Of a stretch of 64,000 nucleotides of DNA, positions 47,801 through 56,363 are shown in pieces. Both the position numbers and the translations under genes were made by a program. Within the stretch, counting starts at the first letter, position 1, and each line of letters starts with the position of its first letter. Below the pieces are notes generated by a model that was not told the DNA's origin, made no database searches, and saw only the letters and a program-made list of their open reading frames with translations. Source of the DNA: Hygrocybe punicea (lineage: Eukaryota > Basidiomycota > Agaricomycetes > Agaricales > Hygrophoraceae). The stretch spans positions 4,774,001 through 4,838,000 of the forward strand of contig OY744467.1 of the NCBI GenBank assembly GCA_963556145.1, given 5' to 3'.

Positions 47801-49080
47801 GTATCAAAGGACGTCCAACAACAGCATATCATCCACGCGCTGATGGACAAACGGAACGAATGAATCAAGAACTCGAAATTTTTCTTCGTTTCTTCACCAA
47901 TTACCGACAAGATGATTGGCACGAATGGCTCGCCCTTGCCAAATTTGCATTAGCCAATCGCGAATCGTCCGCGATTAAAACTTCCCCTTTCTTCGCCACA
48001 CAAGGACAACATCCTTGGACCGGTCTCGACGTCGACAAGCATACTCCTATCGCCAACGAAGCCGTTGACGATTTCATTACACGAATGAAATCAATACAAC
48101 AGAAAATAGGCGAAATTGCGGACATTACGAGACAAACCATGAAGGATAAGTATGACAGTCATGTCAAGAAAATTGTCTTCTCTCCTGGTGATAAAGTCTG
48201 GCTAAATGGAAAGAATCTGACCACAGATCGTCCGAGTAAGAAGCTTGACAATCAAAAATTCGGTCCTTTCACCGTCCTCGACAAAATCGGATCTTCGTCA
48301 TACAAGTTGAAATTACCGAAAACCTGGAAGATCTTTCCCATATTCAACGTCGCTCTCCTCTCGCCATTCCAACCGCCCTCCTCCTCTATACAACAAAAAT
48401 ACCATCTTCGACCACCTCCTGATATTATCGACAACGACGACCATTACGAAATAGAGCATATTCTTGACTCCCGCATACGCCGCAATAAACTATATTACTT
48501 AGTACATTGGCTCGACTATCCTCGTGACGAAGATTCCTGGATCCCTGCATCCGAAACCACATATTGCCAGGATCTCGTCAATGAATTCCATAAATTTCAT
48601 CCCCGCGCCCCTTCGTCTTCATCCCTTCGTTCTCTTTTTACTCTCCCCCCTTCCGTTATCCCTCCTTTCTCTTCCTCGTCTATTTTACTTACGATTTATC
48701 CACACAATGCCGCCCTCATCCGCAATGGTTTAAAAAACCATGAATTCCGCAAATACCTCTTTCCCCCTGGCATCACTCACGCATATCTCTATGAAACCGC
48801 TCCCGTTGATGCCATCACATCCATCATCGAAATCTCCTCTCCCGTCATCGCACCTGCCCAGCTCACCGATGTCACCGGCTTTGGCAATCTCGACTTCAAT
48901 TCACGCAATAAACCCTGTCCTTACGCTTTCCCTATTATTCATTTTTATCACCTTCCCTCGCCAATCCCCTCCGCCGCCCTTTCACACGAATACGATATTT
49001 CGACACCACATCGTTTTTCCCTTCTCCCTTCTTCTTTTACCCACGATCACCCCGTTAACCCCGATCACCTCGTGTTTTGA
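44800..49080 (+). pseudogene. pol: Pol polyprotein of the chromovirus, interrupted by one TGA
   Basis: In order: a coiled N-terminal segment; aspartic protease (active-site motif reads LIDCGCT, Cys at the usual Ser/Thr); reverse transcriptase with FTKLDVRWGFNNVRI and YMDD at 46423-46434; RNase H (TIECDASDYAIGAIL, TDHRNLEYY); integrase with an HHCC finger (GCAECQQNK) and Asp-Asp-Glu catalytic positions (SVDMIGPL, ISDRGSVF, QTERMNQELE); chromodomain (YEIEHILDSRIRRNKLYYL); and an ASCH-like extension (about 48670-49060). The TGA at 46474-46476 truncates the protein just after the YMDD region; both sides stay in the same frame. It would need about 1,425 codons. The rest looks undamaged. Confidence 0.92.
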
Positions 49081-49163
49081 ATGCCTACCCTAATCTTTCT
49101 CTTTTGTATATATCGTCTGGTTTCCTCTCTTTCCCTTCCTTCGCTCTTTGCCTTCCTTCCTCT

Positions 49164-49925
49164 ATGTCTGCCTCCGCTGTTTATCTTCCTTCCTCGCCTT
49201 ATTTCCATCACCTTCCTCCTCGCTTCCGTATCCCTCGTTCGAAACGACGTCTCTGTGGCCGTGACGTTCGCTTCACCGTCGACCTGCTGCCTCCTTCTTC
49301 ATTCGGCTCCATCCACCTCACGTCTGACATCGCTCATCTCGGCGTTGACCTCTTCTTCGCCCCCCGTACGTTTTACTCCGTGCGTCCCATTGGCCCTCCC
49401 CGTCCTGCTATTCCCCCGACTGTCCCTGTCTGGTTCACCGATGACCCCGTCGATCCGTACCGCGAGTTCATCGATTGCGCCGCCGTGTATGATTCCGTTT
49501 TCCCTCCGGTTAATCGGGACGATTCCCCTTGTTCCGGGGGTATTGTTACCTTTTACCCCGATCTAACCCCCGTTTCTGACCCCGACTCTGACACCACGTC
49601 ACAAAACAACGTCATAGCTTGGGTCCAAAACGTCATCGAAGACAATCAACGACGATATCCAAATCCACATGACTATCCTCATCATCCGATTGCCGCCGAT
49701 ACATCATACACGTTGGTACAAGCCCTTAATAATACCGCGCAGCACAATCACCGAATCAGCTGTCTGCTGACACCGGACATGCAACGTAGCCGATGGCCAC
49801 CACGTTGGCACCCTAAAACGCACAGACCACGAAGCACACGAAGACGCCGTTCATCTCGGAGCTTATCCTCGACACAGCCATGCATGACGAAGAAGCCAGC
49901 CCTAAAGTCGTTCGATAGTATTTAG
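49164..49925 (+). CDS. ORF3 of the chromovirus, running into the 3' LTR
   Basis: Open frame of 253 residues starting MSASAVYLPSSPYFHHLPPR just after pol and ending inside the 3' LTR. The first part has protein-like composition (RSKRRLCGRDVRFTVDLLPP; FIDCAAVYDSVFPPV). The LTR-encoded part (VTFYPDLTPVSDPDSDTTSQ, VIAWVQNVIEDNQRRYP) ends in a basic Arg/Ser patch (RPRSTRRRRSSRSLSS), like an RNA-binding or nuclear signal. No family recognised. It could be translated from a spliced or downstream RNA, or be chance. The one LTR mismatch changes Asp to Glu here. Confidence 0.4.
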   Translation: MSASAVYLPSSPYFHHLPPRFRIPRSKRRLCGRDVRFTVDLLPPSSFGSIHLTSDIAHLGVDLFFAPRTFYSVRPIGPPRPAIPPTVPVWFTDDPVDPYREFIDCAAVYDSVFPPVNRDDSPCSGGIVTFYPDLTPVSDPDSDTTSQNNVIAWVQNVIEDNQRRYPNPHDYPHHPIAADTSYTLVQALNNTAQHNHRISCLLTPDMQRSRWPPRWHPKTHRPRSTRRRRSSRSLSSTQPCMTKKPALKSFDSI

Positions 49926-50105
49926 TCACGGACAATTGTAGTCAGTAACCTTAAGTTTAGTCTAGCTACTCTTCCCCCGATTGCTACCAGACATCTCGAC
50001 TCCTCCCTCTTCGTACCTTTGTTTGTATCCACTCCTCCTTTTATTAATCATCCTCGTTTGGTTCTTTGTTGCCGGAGTCCGCTATAAGAACAGCGATCCG
50101 TAACA
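49544..50105 (+). repeat. 3' LTR of the chromovirus
   Basis: 562 bp, identical to the 5' LTR except for A at 49639. Preceded by CCGGGGGTAT, a short G-run that may serve as polypurine tract. Confidence 0.93.
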
Positions 50106-50114
50106 GGTTGTGTA

Positions 50115-50720
50115 CCAACTGACCTCGAGAGGCCATTCGGCACTGTCGTAGATATCGTCTAGATGCTTGTGCACAAGAGCCACCCGCTCGTCAAAGCTGC
50201 CTTTATCCAAACCAGCCAAGTTCGCCAGGTGGATCTTGAGCCACCACAGACCGTGTTCGCCCAACAGCCGAGCTTCGGAAAAGATCAACAGCCCTGGCTG
50301 AGATCGTCGCCAAATGTAGTTCAGGTGTGGCAGTATTGGATACGCACAACCACGGAAGTCCATGTTGTGTGGCTGGTACATGACAACCTCGAGGAAGTAT
50401 AATAAAAAAGAATCAATCACAACACATCACGGAGCTCTGTCCCCATAACAGGGAGAGGGAACGGGGGAAGAAAGTAAACTCACAGCTCTCGCAATTTCGA
50501 TCTCATAATTGACATTACACCGCTCGGCATGGTTGTTTCGATCTGTTCTGCACGTACGCTTTCTGCCGTTGTATGTATATGCTCCGCGCCTTGAGATCCG
50601 TCTCGAAATTTGGGGATAGTCGTACACAGAAGGTGGGATCTTGCATAACCGCTCGCCTGAATTCCAGAGACTCACCAGGATCCCTGGCACTCAATAGGGT
50701 GCTCGAACAGAAGATTCCGC
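50115..50720 (-). pseudogene. RPO41 relic, upstream part
   Basis: The minus strand encodes pieces of a T7-like mitochondrial RNA polymerase. HAERCNVNYEIEIARA leads, after an intron, to MDFRGCAYPILPHLNYI, then EARLLGEHGLWWLKIHLANL and DERVALVHKHLDDIYDSAEW. The family consensus DFRGR-YP--PHLN is altered. The expected N-terminal and far C-terminal parts are missing or scrambled. The fragment stops at an intron invaded by the MITE. Confidence 0.7.
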
Positions 50721-50799
50721 AGCTGGGCATTGCTCGGGGCGCTAGTTCTGTTTAACGTGGCGCTGGGAAAGCAAGGGTGGGAAAAAAAACTGTTGCCTG

Positions 50800-51060
50800 G
50801 TGAAGAAAAAAAGTTTCATGTCCAGAAAGTTTTTTGCAACCGAAAAGCTTTTTGGTCTTGTCGATAAAGTTTTTTGCCGGTGGAGAAAAGTTTTTTTGTC
50901 ACATCCAGAAAGTTTTTTGCTGATGGTGAAAAGTTTTTTGTCCTGTCCAGAAAGTTTTTTTGCAACCTCGAAAAGTTTGTTTGCAAACCGCGAAAAGTTT
51001 TTCATCCCATTCAGAATGTATTTAGCATCATTGGAAAGTTTTTCCAAGTACCAGATAAGT
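50800..51060 (+). repeat. Degenerate minisatellite with AAAGTTTTTTG core
   Basis: Roughly ten irregular repeats about 20-35 bp long, each with an AAAGTTTTT(T)(G) core separated by variable GC-containing text such as TCCTGTCCAG. Read through, it gives KVFL/ESFF-type peptides, but nothing suggests a real protein. Confidence 0.65.
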
Positions 51061-51504
51061 TCACCCAAGCCGGATAATATAATCTCACCTATGGGAAGAG
51101 ACAATTTCTGGCACTTATCTCACCAACCATTTATAATGTCATGAATTTGCTTTCATTTTCAATCTTCGCTGTTTATTTAGTTAAGTCAACAATTTATTTG
51201 GATTTCATAGGGAATATAAGTAAAAAGGTGATACGGGAAAGTCAAGATGATCTGTCCAGTGAGTCCCTTCATAATAGCCAGCTCCCGTTGACGTTCTTGT
51301 TGCAACAAAATATTTTGCAAACAGAACAAAAAAGTGAGTCGGTCCTTTGCCCAATGCAGATGACATCATCTTTGTACATGGAAAATTTCCCTTCATTCGT
51401 TTCCCCCTTGCTCCTAACGTCTATGTCCTCCATCCCTGTTGGCGTCATCTTCATTCCTTTATGTCCATGATTTCTCCGTGATTGTCTGACCGTGACGGTA
51501 TCAG

Positions 51505-52060
51505 TTCTTTTCCTCCTTCACAACGCTCATATTATCCAACAACTATGTTACAAAACGCCAATCCCTCAAGCTCCTCAGGGAGATTCTACTTGACCGTGCC
51601 AACTTCAACGTCATGACTCATTATATCGCGAACGAGGCGAATCTCAAGATGATGATGAATCTCCTGCGAGACAAGAGCAAGAATATCCAGTTTGAAGCCT
51701 TCCATGTTTTTAAAGTGAGCTGGCAATGACTTGGTGAGGAAGAAGCCTGGCATGATGATGATGTTAATTTTGTAGGTGTTTGTCGCAAACCCAAAGAAGC
51801 CACCGCAGATCGAAACCATCCTCCGCCGAAATAAAGACAAACTCCTAGTTTTCCTCAAAAACTTCCATAATGACAAGGAAGGTTAGTGACTCCTACTTCT
51901 CTTCCGCCGAAACCATTTACGAGTTCCCCCTTTTTGCATTTTTCTAGATGAACAGTTCAGTGTGAGTCGCGTTCTTGTCAGACAAATTTGAAAGAGGCTG
52001 ATAGATAAGCTTCGACAGGACGAGAAACAATTCCTCATTTCACAGATTCAAGGCCTTTGA
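51505..52060 (+). pseudogene. 5'-truncated MO25/HYM1 (CAB39-like) copy
   Basis: Exons join to [84 protein letters not shown] and DEQFSDEKQFLISQIQGL, the C-terminal third of Mo25, the scaffold of the MST/STK kinase (RAM/SIN) pathway. Splice sites look functional and the frame is open to the TGA at 52058, but the upstream two thirds are missing, replaced by unrelated AT-rich sequence and the minisatellite. Probably a truncated duplicate. Confidence 0.75.
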
Positions 52061-52989
52061 TATCGATTAACGATCATGATGGCACCGCTGTATACCTTCC
52101 GGGCTGGCTCCAAACATATCAAGTCTCCATTCGACCCTGACAACGGACCATATTGTTATATTTCACCATCTGCTGTATGGGATCTGGCATAGCTGCTGTT
52201 CCTTGGCCCATACCTTGCCGTCATACCTCCTCCCATACCTCCTTCATTGTTTCTTTGATTTATCCCTTCTTGCTCCATTCACACCGAGCATCAAGTTGTA
52301 ACATACACCCCAGGCCTTACATCTCTATCTACCAATCTTTGGCTTGTTACCTGTTATCTGCCAACGCTGTCCATGGTCCGTGTAGGTCCGTAATGGCATC
52401 TCCTCATCGGGACTTTTGGGGCATCGATTTCTCAATACCTTCCGTTCTCCAATCGGCTGATGCCCTCTGGATTCCCTTGCAAACTTACTATTGCTCGTTA
52501 TATATCGACTGGTCTCGACTCTTAATCTTTGTGCGTTTCTTATCTCCCTTCGTTTCATTGTGGCGCATTCCCATACACTCTAGATAGGTCTCTTGGTCCT
52601 TTAGCCAGCTGGACTGAAGACATGGCAGATGTTGGTCAACGCTGATTGTTTGGTCTTCGAGCTACCTCCTGGGCTACGCCGCCTCTCTGATCATTTCCTA
52701 CGGCTGTGAGCAATCACTTGGAATCTCGCCTTATGCTTCATCGATCCTCTCAATCTACCCCTGGCATCCTTTATCATTCGTCCGTACCATCCTTCAGATC
52801 TTCAGACATCGTCACACCCGCGGAACGGAATGGGGCGGTATGGGCGGCGGGGCGGCGGGGCAGCAGGGTGGGGCGGCAGCAATTGATAGCAATGTTTTTT
52901 ACTAGAAATGGCAATGTTTTTTAAAGTATTTTAATGGCGAAACATCTATTCAGGGCGCAGAATTCTATTTAAATTCCTAAAATATTTTT
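52061..52989. other. Region without recognised gene; G-rich tract at 52831-52876
   Basis: Flank of the MO25 fragment. Reading frames are Ser/Leu/Cys-rich and unconvincing. Four or more G-runs (GGGG, GGG, GGGG, GGGG) lie within about 45 bp, a quadruplex-capable tract. Confidence 0.45.
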
Positions 52990-53430
52990 TCCTGGATGTG
53001 AATCTACCTAAAAGTATCTAGATAGGTGGAGTTTTCACTGGGAGCTTGAAGTCTATCATCTGATTCGCAACTTGTGGTTCAGGATGAGCTCTTTACCCGA
53101 GACTCTGGTGACGGCTATTAAATGGCTCTCTTACAACCCTCCCTCATTCAAGTTCACACATCGTCTAGGACAAGGGCTCCCGTGGTGCAAGGAGACCGAG
53201 ACCCCCACCCCACTGATGCTAGTGCTAGCGTACGGCTCGTCGAGAACTGTATCACCCAGCCGGCTGGTAAATTCAACAAAGCTACTGTTCCTAGCACCGC
53301 AATAGTTCCCAACTTACGGTCAAGAATGTCTGGCCCTCCTATCACGAAGCAAGATACTTGATAACCAAATCTTGCAATACTTCACCGACTTTTAGACGGG
53401 ATTGAACTTGATTGAACTGTTCTGTTTTGG
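52990..53430 (+). pseudogene. Decayed DELD-like gene relic
   Basis: GTTTTCACTGGGAGCTTGAA (near 53031) resembles the start of the acidic region in genes 2 and 3. GATGAGCTCTTTACCCGAGA (near 53084) matches the DELFxRE repeat codons. TTTTAGACGGGATTGAACTT and GATTGAACTGTT (53391-53425) match the last exon and 3' flank. Frames between are broken and no signal peptide exon remains. Confidence 0.6.
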
Positions 53431-54811
53431 TTTACCAATGCGATTGCGATTCGAACGGTCCAGTATCACTGATTTTTTGTTACAAGTACCCCCACGGCCA
53501 TATACGCTGTCCAAATATTGAAAATGCTGTCCAAACATGATAGCAGAATGGATGAATGATTACTCGATTGTGAAAGAGAATTGATATCCCCGAATGGACG
53601 CAAATCCGTAAGCAAATCCGTAGCGAACGGATCTTATTCTGAGCCCACTGGAGAATAAATTGGACTAGCTCAGGCCTTGGACCATATATGTCGCTGAATG
53701 GCCGGAAATGCGCCAGTTACCGCGTTACAGTAACGTTACCGAGCAACGGTTACCGATCGCAAATAAGGCTGAGGATGTATATGTAGGAATGTCGTTAAGA
53801 CTATGGTGATCAGAGTACTAGATCCAGATGGAGATGAACGCCGTGGGTAAAGAATGTACGTGTGCGAAGACACTCACGAAGCGTTGCTACGATGTGTTGG
53901 TTCGATCATCGATCGTCGCATTGTAGTGGACCATAAATCCACTACTGATATCCGCGGAGCATTCGGATCTGTCGTGTGCGCCGTGTACAACTTGTCGATC
54001 TATAGAAATCTCTGGCAGGATCGCTCAAGGATGGTGCCAGCGGCTAGCAAGGTGTCTTGGAGGGTGGACTCATGTCAGAGATATTGAGGAGGTAGTGATG
54101 GTCCGTACTCTATAGAACCCGGGTGGAATGAACGCCTTGGCGCCTTGGCCTTCACAATTGCAATGAATAAAAGTTGTTCATTGTTGTCACCGGCCCGGGT
54201 CACCGGATGATCCATGATGTGGTGCCTGTATAGATAAGCAGACGAGCTGCCCGGTAAACTCCTTAGAGTACAAGGTGTGTCGATCATGTGACCCGGCTAA
54301 TGCCACTGAGCCTACTCAAGTCTTGTCTACCCGATTGCAACAGTTCTATCTGGGCCTTACAATGTGCCCTGTTTGTGTATGTGCAGGCTATATTCGTTGC
54401 CATCTACACCACAGATATCCCCGGGCTAGTTGCGACCCATGTGGGTATAGTCCATGCGACCCCGGGAGAAGTTTTCACTCATGACGCGATATCCAAGTCC
54501 TGATTCGCTAGTTCGCCCTTCAGCCATTGTCGAAGCGTGCACGGCACGAATGGCGATGGGACTAGACAGGTAGGCGCGTCGGGCCTTGACAGAACGTCAT
54601 TGAAGTTCAACACAGGATGAAACCTAAAGAGATGTCACAATCCAGGGAGGATAGCGGTGGTTTCGCACCGATCTCAACACACGATGGATTCCGGAAGGGG
54701 TATGATGTCCATCGACTTGGAAATACACCATACGTTGCCATCCAACTGTGATTTTTCTGTGAAAGCAGGTTTCAATCAAATTTGGACGACCAGGCACTGT
54801 CCCAGGATGAG
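53431..54811. other. Intergenic spacer upstream of DELD-like gene 4
   Basis: About 1.4 kb with no credible gene on either strand. Confidence 0.5.
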
Positions 54812-54898
54812 TATAAAAAGTAGGCTATGGTTTCGATGAACCCTCAGCTGCGCTCACTTCAACGCTACATCCTCTTCGGTGCTGGTTACCCTAGAGTC
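54812..54898 (+). promoter_or_regulatory. TATA box and conserved start/leader box of DELD-like gene 4
   Basis: TATAAAAA at 54812, TCAGCTGCGCTCA from 54844 (32 bp on), then CTCTTCGGTGCTGGTTACCC, a slightly diverged version of the leader box. Confidence 0.7.
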
Positions 54899-55006
54899 TA
54901 TCTACCTTCATACCGATATCTTTACGACATTTCACGACTTGACCTTCTCATTACACCAGACCATCCCGAATCTACCATCCTTTCTCATTTTCACAAGTCA
55001 TACATC

Positions 55007-55965
55007 ATGGTTCAGACCTCTTCCGTCCTCATCGCTATCCTTGCCCTCAGTGCAACTTCTGCCCTGGCTGCACCTCTCCGGTTTGTCATTTTTCAATTCT
55101 ACACATTTCATGACTTCAGTTGGCTGATATTCGGCTGCAGCCAACCAGTTCTTACGGCACGGGGCGCTGAACTAGACGAGCGCGGTTTTTTCCGGACTCC
55201 CGCCGTCAACAACATTAAGAGTACAGCCAGCAAGGCTGCTCAAAGGATGAGGGGCCGCGAATTCGAAGATCTCGAGGCCCGGGAATGGGATGACGAACTC
55301 ATTGCCCGGCGCGAAGATCTTGAGGCACGCGACGCTGAACTAGACGAGCGCGGTGTCTTCCAGGATATTGGGAACGGCATCAAGACGGCATGGAACAAAG
55401 CGAAGACGGTAGCCGGCGGAGTGAGGGGTATAGCAAAGAAGACGATACGGAACCGCGAATTCGAAGATCTCGAGGCCCGTGAATGGGATGACGAACTCAT
55501 TGCCCGACGCGAATATCTTGAGGCACGCGATGCTGAACTAGACGAGCGCGGTATTTTCCAGGATATTGGGAACGGCATCAAGACGGCAGCTAAAAAAGTG
55601 AACTCGGCAGTCGGCCGAGCGATGGGTATAGCAAAGAAGACGATACGGAACCGCGAATTCGAAGATCTCGAGGCCCGTGAATGGGATGACGAACTCATTG
55701 CCCGACGCGAATATCTTGAGGCACGCGATGCTGAACTAGACGAGCGCGGTATTTTCCAGGATATTGGGAACGGCATCAAGACGGCAGCTAAAAAAGTGAA
55801 CTCGGCAGTCGGCCGAGCGATGGGTGTTTCAAAGAGGTTAGGGCGTGTCCGTGCACGGGAATGGGATAATGAGATTTACGAGTACGTCATTCATTGCAGA
55901 TGGTCTCTCCCATATTCATTCTTTTTCTTACCAGCCGGGAGTACATTTTGAATGAACTCGATTAA
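55007..55965 (+). CDS. DELD-like secreted protein 4 with 66-residue tandem modules
   Basis: Exons 55007-55080, 55141-55881 and 55935-55965 give 281 residues. Signal peptide MVQTSSVLIAILALSATSAL, then AAP. Three 66-residue tandem units (198 bp each from 55256, 55454 and 55652) repeat. Each pairs an acidic spacer (REFEDLEAREWDDELIARR, EARDAELDER) with a cationic amphipathic helix (GIFQDIGNGIKTAAKKVNSA, VGRAMGIAKKTIRN). Units 2 and 3 are nearly identical at the DNA level. An extra divergent cationic segment lies before the first unit. The final exon encodes REYILNELD. The layout suggests a precursor cut at Arg-Arg or Arg sites into several peptides (inference). Secreted; role unknown. Confidence 0.83.
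55256..55851 (+). repeat. 198-bp coding tandem repeat, three units
   Basis: Units start at CGCGAATTCGAAGATCTCGA (55256, 55454, 55652). The last two are almost identical, indicating recent duplication or gene conversion. The third loses similarity near 55830. Confidence 0.85.
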
Positions 55966-56363
55966 CTGTTCCCAGTCGGTGAATATTGTCGGTTTGCAGT
56001 TATGATAGAAACCTGTCTCTTTATTTAACAGAGCAAATCAATAGTAGTGAATAGATGTTATTTCTCCACACAAATATCTATCTTGAGGAGCAATTTCGTC
56101 GGCTAAAGTGCTAAAAGTGTCAGAAACATTACTTATATTTATGGACGGGTACGCAGTACACTTTGATATTATGGCCAAACAAAGCTATCGATATCATCAG
56201 CCGCAAAAATATACTGATTTGTAGCAGTACTAGCAGTACATCTGAGATCTGACTGACCAGTAATCATCCCTTCCCAAAGGTCCCCTATACTCTATTCAAA
56301 TTAGCATTGCTGGAGAACAACTAAAAAACCACGGTATCGGGTGACAGACATTCCGTTTGAATG
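55966..56363. other. Intergenic region
   Basis: Convergent 3' flanks of DELD-like gene 4 and the NAD kinase. AT-rich, nothing recognised. Confidence 0.5.

Larger units (their letters stand above)
42982..50105 (+). mobile_element. Complete Ty3/gypsy chromovirus, 7.1 kb, Tf1/sushi-like
   Basis: LTR retrotransposon with 562-bp LTRs (TGTTACC...GTAACA), a 5-bp target duplication GGTTG (42977-42981 and 50106-50110), a self-primer-type PBS, and gag, pol (protease, RT, RNase H, integrase, chromodomain), and a third frame. The LTRs differ by one base (C at 43077 versus A at 49639), so it inserted recently. One in-frame TGA interrupts pol, so this copy is probably not autonomous. Confidence 0.95.
42267..50112 (-). 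mobile_element. MITE-like element copy B, split by the Ty3/gypsy insertion
   Basis: Inverted copy of the 717-bp element: 42267-42981 plus the final TG at 50111-50112, with TA flanks at 42265-42266 and 50113-50114. The retrotransposon entered 2 bp from its end. The site lies within an intron of the RPO41 relic (donor GTCAGTTGGTA, acceptor TTTTTTAG). Confidence 0.8.

Noticed and set aside
50573..51144. Possible Phe/Lys-rich protein from the minisatellite
   Set aside because: The peptide pattern is wholly explained by the AAAGTTTTTTG repeat.
52153..52587. 144-codon frame after the MO25 fragment
   Set aside because: Ser/His/Cys/Tyr-rich, no domain, lies in probable 3' flank sequence.
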